Shown: positions 15,751-24,200 of the stretch, one piece after another | Layout: every line of letters starts with the position of its first letter | Numbering within the stretch: position 1 is the first letter of the stretch | Origin: a virus | DNA length: 38,698 nt | Reading direction: 5' to 3' (one strand) | Virus record (IMG/VR): IMGVR_UViG_3300043450_000149 | Location: 1 to 38,698 of that record | Notes under the pieces: generated by a model | What the model saw: only the letters and a program-made list of their open reading frames with translations | Databases searched by the model: none | What the model was told of the DNA's origin: nothing | Program-made: the position numbers and the translations under genes

Positions 15751-16857
15751 ATGCTGCCGATGATCTTGGGCTTTCTTGGGTCCGCCTTCGCCCCCGCTCT
15801 GGCCGGTGCAACAGGCATTGCGGCTCTTGCCAGCCCTCTTCTCGCGGGCTCTATCGGCACGGGGCTCGGCACGGCGATTGAGCAGAAAGACATCGGCGCG
15901 GGGCTGAAAGCAGGGCTCGGATCGTTCGTTGGCGGCAAGCTTGTCGGAGGTCTTATGGGCAGCACAGCTGGCGGTGCGATGGGCGCGTCTGCTGAAAATC
16001 TTGCTCAAGCTCAGGCGGCTGGACTTCCTGCCACGGCGGCCATGGCACCTCCGGTTCGACCGTCAACGGGCGGCGGCTTGTTTGGTTCAGGCATGCTCGG
16101 CCAAGGCATCCAGAGCGGTATGCAGTTCTCGCAGTCGCCGACAGGTATTGGCGCTTTGATGGGCGCGTCTTTAGCCACCCCACAGAAGACCATGGAGCTC
16201 CCAGAGACCCAGCCGACCAGCGCGGGCACCTCTGAGATGAAACCTATTCCACGCCAAGCTCAGTTCCCCGGTGCCGAATACATGCCCGGTGTGTCCCCTG
16301 AGTTCGACTACGGTGTGTCGACGCCCTATTCCTACGACGCGCTCACCGCCTATCGTGATCGCGGAGTTCTGCCCTACGCTGAGGGAGGTAAAGCTGAGAT
16401 CGAGATGGACGACGAAACGGGAGCCATGGAAGTCGAAACCAAGCGTCCTGTTGCGGGTAACGAGAAAACCGAAATTGTCGATGCAATCTCCGCCATTAAG
16501 GGTACGCACCCCCAGCCTGAGATTGCCCTTGGTAAGTTCCTTGCCAAGTACGGAGAAGATGCTCTTCGTGATCTGGTGGATTCTGTACAGTCTGGCGAGT
16601 TCGACGAAACGCTAGGCCGCTTCGCCAACGGCGAAAAAGGCGCGGTGCGTGGACCGGGCGACGGTTCTGGCGTCGACGACAAAGTCCCCGCCACCATCGA
16701 TGGTCAGCAGGACGTGCTGCTGGCAGACGGAGAGTTTGTTCTTCGCAAGGACGCCACCGACGCCCTCGAGAAGAAATTTGGCGGAGGGTTCCTCTCCTCG
16801 GTCAATGATGCTGGGTCCAAGGCACCCGATGCCCTTAAGAAGCGAGTTGCCGCATGA
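15751..16857 (+). CDS. Internal virion/structural protein with glycine-rich N-terminus
   Basis: This 368-residue protein has an N-terminal glycine-zipper-like hydrophobic region (about residues 1-85: LAGATGIAALASP, GTGLGTAIEQ, VGGKLVGGLMG) that could enter membranes. A Pro/Gln-rich middle follows. The C-terminal domain includes AISAIKGTHPQPEIALG, FLAKYGEDAL and the element RGPGDGSGVDDKVPATIDG leading to ADGEFVL (about residues 300-330). I recall that last GDG-x-DD-x-VPA-x-IDG-x-DGEFV element from internal or structural proteins of marine phages. Its position at the start of the internal-protein block fits. The mechanism is unknown. Confidence 0.55.
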   Translation: MLPMILGFLGSAFAPALAGATGIAALASPLLAGSIGTGLGTAIEQKDIGAGLKAGLGSFVGGKLVGGLMGSTAGGAMGASAENLAQAQAAGLPATAAMAPPVRPSTGGGLFGSGMLGQGIQSGMQFSQSPTGIGALMGASLATPQKTMELPETQPTSAGTSEMKPIPRQAQFPGAEYMPGVSPEFDYGVSTPYSYDALTAYRDRGVLPYAEGGKAEIEMDDETGAMEVETKRPVAGNEKTEIVDAISAIKGTHPQPEIALGKFLAKYGEDALRDLVDSVQSGEFDETLGRFANGEKGAVRGPGDGSGVDDKVPATIDGQQDVLLADGEFVLRKDATDALEKKFGGGFLSSVNDAGSKAPDALKKRVAA

Positions 16858-17327
16858 CACCTGACTTTGACACCGAAGAGTGGCGCGCGATGCGCGACCG
16901 GAAGCTCTTTGAGTGGACTCAGGACCGCAACGCTGTTTGGTTCATTCAGCAGTTTGGCGATATCTGCGAGGTGTTCGACGACCTCGTCGACAAGGACAAG
17001 CCCGTGACCGATGCCGATTTGGCTCGCACGCTGTTTGTCTGTCTGACCGAGCTGCCGGTGAATCCCTTCTTTGACCGCCACAAGGGCCAGCTCATCCCGA
17101 TCATCGTGACCGGCATCAACGCATGGCTGGATGCAAATACTTTGGAGAAGGGGTCAGACAACGACCGCGTGTTCTCCTATGTGCTTCGCGACTGGTATGC
17201 AGAACTGATCGCCTATGTTATCTATATATGCCGAGGGCGTGACTTCATGCGCTCTGTCAGCATGGAAGTGCGTCACCTATTCACGCACCACGAAACGCTT
17301 GAGCAATATCGGGAGGGCTTGGTATGA
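16854..17327 (+). CDS. Helical protein in the internal-virion block, unknown
   Basis: This 157-residue protein overlaps the preceding stop by ATGA, and its own stop overlaps the next start. It is predicted all-helical, with acidic and aromatic residues (WTQDRNAVWFIQQFGDICEVF, ARTLFVCLTELPVNPFF, YVLRDWYAELIAYVIYICRG). One hydrophobic helix near residue 120 could be membrane-associated. It sits between two internal-virion-type genes and is probably a scaffold or minor core protein. I do not recognise the family. Confidence 0.55.
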   Translation: MTPDFDTEEWRAMRDRKLFEWTQDRNAVWFIQQFGDICEVFDDLVDKDKPVTDADLARTLFVCLTELPVNPFFDRHKGQLIPIIVTGINAWLDANTLEKGSDNDRVFSYVLRDWYAELIAYVIYICRGRDFMRSVSMEVRHLFTHHETLEQYREGLV

Positions 17328-19555
17328 GCACCGGCGGAAGCAGCCAGCAGGCACCGACCCAACAGACCGTAACGCAGACGAACATCCCCAAGGAGTTCAT
17401 GCCTTACTTCGAGCGCCTCATTGGGCGCGGCGAAGAGCAGTCTCTGCAGCCATATCAGCCTTACGGTGCCCAGCGCATCGCTCAGTCTGGTGACGTCGCC
17501 GATATCAACGCATCGCGCGCTCTGACCCGCAACATTGCGGGCTCCGGCATTACGGGTCTGGCAACAGCCCAAGGCACCGCGATAGACAACATCGGCCTTG
17601 CGCGCCAGCTCGGTCAGTACGCGCCGGGCAACTTCACCGAGTTCGGTGGGTTCCAAGCAGGTCAGGCCTCTCCGTTCAGCGGCTTCTCCGCCACTCCGGG
17701 GCAGGGGTTCACGGGCTTTCAGGCTACGCAGGCATCCCCGTTCGCCGGGTTCGGTGCGACCCAAGGTCAAGAGTTCGGCGGGTTCCAAGCCGCACAGGCT
17801 TCTCCGTTCGCCGGGTTCGGTGAAACCCAAGGACGAGAGTTTGCTGGCTTCCAAGCTGGTCAAGCGTCCCCGTTCGCCGGGTTCGGTGAAACCCAAGGAC
17901 GAGAGTTTGCTGGCTTCCAAGCTGGTCAAGCGTCCCCGTTCGCTGATTTCCAAGCAGGGCAAGCCGCTCCGTTTGCTGATTTCCAAGCCGGTCAGGTGTC
18001 ACCGTTTGCCGACTTTTCGGAAGCGGGCTATCGGCAATATGAGTTCGGCCCGGCGGGGCAATTCACTGGCAGTGCAGTGGGTCAGTATATGGACCCATAC
18101 ATGCAGCAGGTCGTGGACGTAGAAAAGGCCAAGGCCATCGAGGACTACGGCATTCAGCGCGGTGCTCGCAACGCACGCGCGGTGCAAGCTGGGGCCTTTG
18201 GCGGCAGCCGTCAGGCTGTTCAGGAAGGTTTGGCCGAGCGCGATCTTATGGATCGTCAGCGCGACATTCAGTCTCGCGGGTTGTCGACCGCCTATGGCGA
18301 TGCCCAGCGCATGTTTGAAGCCGACCGTGCCGCCCGTATGTCCACGGAGCAAGCGCAGGCTGGCGAAGCAAGCCGCGTTCAAAGTGGTATCGCTGGAGAA
18401 GCCGCTCGTGTCCAACAGGCTCGCGCAGCAGAGCTTGCCCGCACGCAGGGTATCGGTATCGAAGAAGCGGCACGTGTCCAGCAGGCTCGCGCAGCCGAGC
18501 TGGCGCGCACTCAGGGTATCGGCATCGAAGAGAGCGCACGCGTACAGCAGGCCCGTGCGGCGGAGTTGGCGCGCACCCAAGGCATCAGCATCGAAGAGGC
18601 CGCCCGCATTCAGCAGGCACAAGCCGGAGAAGCCGCCCGCGTACAAGGCATGTCGCAGGAAGAAGCCGCTCGGGTTCAGGCCGCCCGCGCAGCGGAACTT
18701 GCACGCACTCAGGGCATTGGCATCGACGAGGTAGCTCGTATTCAGCAGGCGAGCGCCGCAGAAGCCGCTCGGGTTCAGGGCATGGCTCAGGAAGAAGCCG
18801 CCCGCGTGCAACAAGCCCGCGCCGCTGAGCTTGCTCGCACGCAAGGCATCAGTGTCGACGAAGCCGCCCGCATCCAAGCCGCGCAGGCTGGAGAAGCGGC
18901 GCGCGTACAAGGAATGTCGCAGCAAGAAGCTGCTCGCGTGCAGGCGGCAACCGCAGCAGAGCTCGCCCGAACTCAGGGCATTAGCGTCGAAGAGGCTGCC
19001 CGCGTCCAAGGCGGTCTGGCGGGGGAAAGCGCTCGCTTGCAGGCACTAGCTCAGGAAGAAAACGCTCGGGTGCAGGCTGCACAGGCCGCTGAAATGGCCC
19101 GCGTTCAGGGCATCAGCATCGAGGAAGCATCGCGCATTCAGGCTGCACAAGCCGCCGAAGCCGCACGGGTTCAGACTGGCACGGAAGCCTCTCGTCAGTT
19201 TGGCGCAGGTCAAGGTCTGGCAGCACTCGGTGCGGCTGGGTCAGAAGCCGGTCGTCTGGCAGCTCTTGGTGAGCAGGGTCGCGCTGCAGAAATCCAGAAC
19301 GCCCAGATGCTCGAAGCCATCGGCAAAGCTCAGCAGAGCGAGACCCAAGCGGGGCTTGATGTTGGCTATCAGGACTACTTGCGCCAGCAGGGATACTCTC
19401 AAGAGCAGATCGGCTTTATGGCGGACATGCTGCAGGGGCTCCCCGTGGCCCCCTCGTCGTCGCAAACGACACAGGGGTATCAATCTTACAACCCGCTCCA
19501 GCAGACGCTCGGTGCGGGGCTCTCGGCGCTGTCCCTCTATAAGGCGTTCCAATAA
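17324..19555 (+). CDS. Repeat-rich internal virion (ejection-type) protein
   Basis: This 743-residue protein has three zones. Residues 1-105 are a conserved head containing FMPYFERLIGRGEEQSL and YQPYGAQRIA. Residues about 108-232 hold repeats of mostly 22 residues rich in Gly, Phe and Gln (GFQAGQASPFAGFGETQG). Residues about 347-617 hold some 12 alternating 22-residue amphipathic helical units (EAARVQQARAAELARTQGI). Between them lies a helical segment (MDPYMQQVVDVEKAKAIEDY) typical of virion proteins in this gene position. The 22-residue helices equal two 11-residue hendecads, as in membrane-binding apolipoprotein repeats. I infer a DNA-ejection or core protein, but no profile match is verified. 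Confidence 0.55.
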   Translation: MSTGGSSQQAPTQQTVTQTNIPKEFMPYFERLIGRGEEQSLQPYQPYGAQRIAQSGDVADINASRALTRNIAGSGITGLATAQGTAIDNIGLARQLGQYAPGNFTEFGGFQAGQASPFSGFSATPGQGFTGFQATQASPFAGFGATQGQEFGGFQAAQASPFAGFGETQGREFAGFQAGQASPFAGFGETQGREFAGFQAGQASPFADFQAGQAAPFADFQAGQVSPFADFSEAGYRQYEFGPAGQFTGSAVGQYMDPYMQQVVDVEKAKAIEDYGIQRGARNARAVQAGAFGGSRQAVQEGLAERDLMDRQRDIQSRGLSTAYGDAQRMFEADRAARMSTEQAQAGEASRVQSGIAGEAARVQQARAAELARTQGIGIEEAARVQQARAAELARTQGIGIEESARVQQARAAELARTQGISIEEAARIQQAQAGEAARVQGMSQEEAARVQAARAAELARTQGIGIDEVARIQQASAAEAARVQGMAQEEAARVQQARAAELARTQGISVDEAARIQAAQAGEAARVQGMSQQEAARVQAATAAELARTQGISVEEAARVQGGLAGESARLQALAQEENARVQAAQAAEMARVQGISIEEASRIQAAQAAEAARVQTGTEASRQFGAGQGLAALGAAGSEAGRLAALGEQGRAAEIQNAQMLEAIGKAQQSETQAGLDVGYQDYLRQQGYSQEQIGFMADMLQGLPVAPSSSQTTQGYQSYNPLQQTLGAGLSALSLYKAFQ
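17804..17943 (+). repeat. Perfect 66-bp tandem duplication (74 bp matched)
   Basis: Bases 17804-17877 are identical to 17870-17943, giving a perfect period of 66 bp inside the Gly/Phe/Gln repeat region. No silent differences separate the two copies, so the duplication is recent compared with the diverged neighbouring units. Confidence 0.9.
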
Positions 19556-21180
19556 TGAACATCGTCCAAGTGCAAGACCAGCTGAAGAACTTCTCGCAGG
19601 ACCAGCTCGTGCGAGAGATGCAGTCGCCTACGGGCAACGCGCCGCAGTATCTTGTGCTGAGCGAGATCATGCGCCGCCAGCGCATGCAGCAGGACTTTGC
19701 TGCGCAGCAGGGCAAAAACGATCAGGGGACGGTGGCCCAAGAGGCTATCGCTGCCGCAGGCGTCCCTCAGGGCGGCCTTGCCAGCATGGCGAGCGCAATG
19801 GCACCTCAGACCGACATGGCCGAAAGCACCGGGGTGCAGGCTATGGCCGCAGGCGGCCCCGTCAAGAAGATGGCGAAGGGCGGCGCAGCAATGACCGATC
19901 CGGCCATCCGTGCGATGGCCAACCGTCTCGGGATGTCGGTGGAAGAATACCTGCGCTCCGTCGGAGATGAGCAGGCGGCGCAACTTGAACAGAGTGCCGG
20001 TGGCCGCGCACTGCGCGAACGTATGGTCGGCATGGAGCCGCAGCAGGCCTCTGGGATTGGCGGGGTGAATCCCTCTTACGTGGAAGACCTGACTGGACGT
20101 TTCCCGGTGAGCGGGTTCTCTGAGCCCGCCCCTCAAGTCCAGCCGATGACCTATGGCCGCCCTCTATCAGAAACTCTGGCTGCCAAAACGGGCACTCTGC
20201 TCCCCCCGACCCAAGACGTATATAGCCAGAAACTGTCCCAAACAGCAGACACCATGGACCAGCTGCGCGCAGAGCGTGCCCCTCGGCCCGCGCCTTCCGG
20301 GCGGCAATTGGCATACGAGCAGGCCCGAGCATCTGGCACCGCTGATCCTCTGGCCGCCATGGTTGATCCGGTCATGACAGGTCTCAGCGACTTTGGCGGT
20401 GCCGTCACAGGCCGAACCGTTGAAGAGCAGAAAGCCATTGACGCACAACGTGCAGCCGCTGCTGTCGGCGAAGGCCCGGCGTTTGAGCGCAAGGGGCGCG
20501 GTGCGCCAACTCTCGACGAGCTCCTTGCCGACAGCGCAGCAGAGGAAGCCGCAGCGCAGGAAACAGAGGCGGCGGCAGCCGGTGGAGTCGGCGGAGCCGG
20601 TGGAGCTGGGTCGGGAGGTGGCGGCGGGGGCATCGCCGGTGCAGGCGGCATGTCGTCTTATGAGCAAGAGCTTATGAACGCCCTTGGTCGCCGCGAAAAG
20701 GCCGCTCAGCAGGACAAGTGGCTGGCTCTGGCGCAGGTCGGCCTGAACATGATGTCTTCCACCAATCCCACGCTTCTCGGTGCGGTTGGCGAGGCTGGCC
20801 TTAAGGGTGTCGAGGCTGCACGTGCGGCGCGGGATCAGTATGACAAAGATCGTCTGGACCTCATGGGGGCCATTGAGCAGTCTCGTCTGTCCCGCGCAGC
20901 GGCAGCGGCCAAAGGCTCTGGCGGGGGCGGCAGCGCAGGGATCGCGGGGCTCAAGCTGAAGGACTATCTGTCCGCAGTTAACTCTGACATTGAGCGACTG
21001 GATACTCTGATTTCGGACGCATCCTCGGGCCTTGCAGCAACCACGCCGGAAGGCGAGATGCAGCTCGCCGAGATGCAAAATGAGCGGGGCCAGCTTGTCG
21101 CTCTTCGCCAGTCCCTGCTGTATGGCGCTCCGATTTCCGCAGATGGCGGCGACAACAACGTGGATGCGGCAGACGAATAA
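19555..21180 (+). CDS. Internal virion/structural protein, helical with Gly linker
   Basis: This 541-residue protein starts at a TAATG overlap. The N-terminal region (about residues 1-60) includes PQYLVLSEIMRRQRMQQDF, which I recall from large marine-phage virion proteins. It then has AAGGPVKKMAKGG (about residues 97-109), a low-complexity Ala/Glu-rich region, a glycine linker (about 342-364) and a helical C-terminal domain (YEQELMNALGRREKAAQQDKWL, then LAEMQNERGQLVALRQSLLYG). It lies between two ejection-type genes and probably forms part of the inner core or is injected with DNA. No catalytic motif is visible. Confidence 0.55.
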   Translation: MNIVQVQDQLKNFSQDQLVREMQSPTGNAPQYLVLSEIMRRQRMQQDFAAQQGKNDQGTVAQEAIAAAGVPQGGLASMASAMAPQTDMAESTGVQAMAAGGPVKKMAKGGAAMTDPAIRAMANRLGMSVEEYLRSVGDEQAAQLEQSAGGRALRERMVGMEPQQASGIGGVNPSYVEDLTGRFPVSGFSEPAPQVQPMTYGRPLSETLAAKTGTLLPPTQDVYSQKLSQTADTMDQLRAERAPRPAPSGRQLAYEQARASGTADPLAAMVDPVMTGLSDFGGAVTGRTVEEQKAIDAQRAAAAVGEGPAFERKGRGAPTLDELLADSAAEEAAAQETEAAAAGGVGGAGGAGSGGGGGGIAGAGGMSSYEQELMNALGRREKAAQQDKWLALAQVGLNMMSSTNPTLLGAVGEAGLKGVEAARAARDQYDKDRLDLMGAIEQSRLSRAAAAAKGSGGGGSAGIAGLKLKDYLSAVNSDIERLDTLISDASSGLAATTPEGEMQLAEMQNERGQLVALRQSLLYGAPISADGGDNNVDAADE

Positions 21181-21237
21181 GGCCCTAGTCTCGATGGGGC
21201 CCTTTACGTATACTCCCTACAACTAAGGAGTTAGGGT
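21179..21237 (+). promoter_or_regulatory. Leader with hairpin, possible -10 and strong ribosome site
   Basis: This 57-base gap before the 2085-residue gene holds a GC-rich hairpin (GGCCC 21181-21185 with GGGCC 21197-21201), a TATACT hexamer at 21209-21214 and AAGGAG at 21225-21230, seven bases before the ATG. The hairpin has only a short T run after it, so any terminator is weak. No convincing -35 is present 16-18 bases upstream of TATACT. A weak internal promoter or an attenuating hairpin is possible. Confidence 0.3.
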
Positions 21238-24200
21238 ATGGGCACCATCCAGATTCCCGGTCGTGTTAGCGGTCGAACCTACAACGTCAAAATCAAGGGC
21301 GACAGCCCTTCCGAAACCGAAAAAGCTCGCATCAGTGCGATGGTTGAGGAACGCGAAGCGACGTTCGCTCAGCGGTATTCTGACCTTGTTGGCAAACCTC
21401 TTGCCGAGCCGGATGACGGCACTGCTCTTGGTCGCGGCATTGCGCGCGGCATGCCGCAGGCGAAGTCGGCCCTTGGCACCACGGTTGAAACCATCGGTCA
21501 GCAGCTGGGGCTTCCCAGCATTGCCAACTTCGGTCGCGGCATGGAGCAATCCGCCGAGGATCGTCTGTTCCAGCTGCAGTTCGAGCAGCCCGCCCCCACT
21601 CAGCGTCAAGACGTTACAGGCATAGGGTCGGCCCTAACCTATCTCGGGGAACTTGCGGGCGAACAGGCCCCACAGTTAGGGATTGGTCTGGCGGGCGGCG
21701 CAGCCGGTGCTGTTGCTGGCGGTCTTACGGCGGGCCCAGTCGGCGCTGTGGCAGGTTTTGGTGTCGGCTCCGGTCTCACCGAAGCTCCGATGCTGTTCGG
21801 CTCAAACGTGCAGCGTCAGGAAGAAGAAGTCGCAGCTGGCCGCAAGGCGTCTGTCGATCTCACCGATGCCCTCGAGGCCACCGTCGGTCAAGCCGCTCTG
21901 ACTTCCATCACGAACGCCCTTGGCGGTGCAGGCATCTTCCTGCGCCCCGGCGCAAAACTGTTCACCCGCGTAGCCGCAGGTGCCGCTACAGGTGCCGCTA
22001 CCGAAGGTCTTAACGAGATCGGGCAGCAGGTCCTAGAGCGCCATCAGGCTGGACTCCCTGTTGATACTCCCGACGCGATCCAAGAGTATATCGACAGTGG
22101 TATTGCAGGGGGCGTTCTCGGTGGCGGTGCTGGGGGCGTTGGCGGTATCGCTGGCCCTCGTCCTAAAGTCGCGGCTCCCCCCGCACCCACAGAGCCGACA
22201 GAAGCGATAGAAGAAAAGCCGAAAGCTCTGCCCGCGCCGCCAGTGGCAGCGTTGCCCGCTCCGGGCACTTTGGAACCCATGCCTGCGGCAAACGCGCCGA
22301 CAGTCGCTATTACTCCGCCCCCGCCCGAATCGGTTAGCGGCGGGCCGACGTCCAACGTGCCACGTGCGATGATGGAGAGCTTGGCAAGCGAGCCGCAGCT
22401 CATGGCCGCCGCTCAAGCCGTAGAGACGGCGGGCGAGGCGTCGACGCCTGTTGTGCAAAAAGCTCTTGGTGTCAGCTACCCTACAGCGCAGGGGATTTTG
22501 AAAAAGCTCGAGGGTGTTGGCGTCGTCTCACCGGCGGGAAAGAACAAGAAGCGGAAGGTCACGCTACCTGCCACCGTCGCGGAAATCCAAGCGGCCATCC
22601 CTGCGCCCAAAACGGCGGAGCAGGTGAGCCCTGCTACCGTAACCCTTCCTGAGGAGGTCAAAGATGTCCAGCCGCCTTCGGAAGCTGAACCAGCAGCAGT
22701 GGGAGTTAGCGCTCCAAGTGGTGCACCAGACGTGGCAGTCGAAGGAATCGACAGCAACGCTGCAGCCGCCGCCGGAGCTGTGCCACCTGAAGCCGAAGGA
22801 CTGGGAGGAAATCTGCCAAGCCCTGTGGATACTGGAGTGCCAGAAGGAGGCAAGCCGGATACACTGACGGCTCCGCCGACAGAGGTGCCAGCCGTCGCGC
22901 CCGGAGCTACTGCTCCAGTGCCGCCGAAGGCTCCGTCCACAACGCCTCGCCTCACTGCGACCGCAAACGAGCTGACTCTGCGCGATGCGGAGAAGGCCCT
23001 TGAACCGATGCGGCAGGTGCGCGAGATCGCTGACAACTCGGCTCTGCAGTCAGAGCTGAACTCCGCATGGGATGCTCGGTTCGCCGACAAGCCCGATCTC
23101 GCTGCCCTTGTGCAGGACTACGCCACGCCGGATGCGCTGGTGGCAGAAGACCCGACCACAGCCGACGACAAGCGCGCTGTTCTGAGCCTCTTCAAGCCCG
23201 GCGCAGTGAAGAAGGCCAAAAAGGGCCAAGCTCCCGCCGAGAACGCACAGAACTACTTCTCGCGGTTCAAGCGGCCCATCGACGCCCTCGAGTTCATGGT
23301 GGCCGATGCCACCTTGGAGAACCAGCGGTTCAAAAACCAGAAGGCCCTTGAAGCCGAGGCCGGAACTCTCCCGGCTGGCGACGAAGCGGTATCTCCGGTG
23401 GAACGCGAGTTCTTTGAAGGCATGAGCGCCGAGCGCGCCAAGGAAGCCCTTGCTTGGGTCGAAGCCAACATGTCTCCGCAGACTCAGGTCAAGGTGCGGG
23501 AGCTGCAGCGCAAATATCGGAAGGCGCAGGAAGCTAAGGTCCCGATGCGGGCCACGTCCTCTCTGCCCAGCTCTACCGCCATCGGCGGGCGCAGCGCCAC
23601 GCTTGACGAAAAGATGGAGTTCGAGCGGGAGCTCGACGTTCAGGCCAAGACCAAGGCCGCGCAGAAGGCTGAGACAAAGTCGCTCGTCTCCCTCGGCGGG
23701 AAGGGGCTCGACGCCCTGCTTGGCGCGGTCCAAGAGACCAAGGCCCCAGTGCAGAAACGCGCCGTCGGCATGCGCAAAATGACTCCGCAGGATCAGGAGC
23801 AATACGCTGTCGAGCGGATCATGGAGCTCAAGTTCAACCAGCCGGAAGACGTGCAGGTGCTCGATACACCGCTGCACCCGGCTGTTGTGAACCAGCTGCG
23901 GAAAGGCAACCTCGAGCTGGCCATCATGGCCGCCCGTTGGTATGCGCCGAGCGCGCGTGTCGCGCAGATCGCGAAGGCACTGCAGCCTTACGTCAAGGGC
24001 ACCCAAGTTCGGATCGAGACTGATCTTCGCGACAGCGACGGTGCGAAGCTGCACGGGCAGTACGTTTTCAACGGCACAGCGGGTACAAGTGAGGTTCTGC
24101 TGGACTCGGACTCCGGTCTCACTTTCGATACGCTTCTGCACGAGCTGATGCACGCGGCTACTGTGAACGAGGTCTTTTTCAAGAAGACCCCAACCCCGAT

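Noticed and set aside
17999-19009. 336-residue minus-strand open frame opposite the 22-residue helical repeats
   Set aside because: It is a repeat shadow rich in Leu/Cys/Ala with no ribosome site, and it lies antisense within a well-supported gene.
19200-19970. 256-residue plus-strand open frame across the junction of two virion genes
   Set aside because: It spans the TAATG junction in a different frame and yields Arg/Pro-rich shadow sequence.
23050-24153. 367-residue minus-strand open frame
   Set aside because: It is antisense to the helical and zincin region of the giant virion protein and has no domain pattern of its own.
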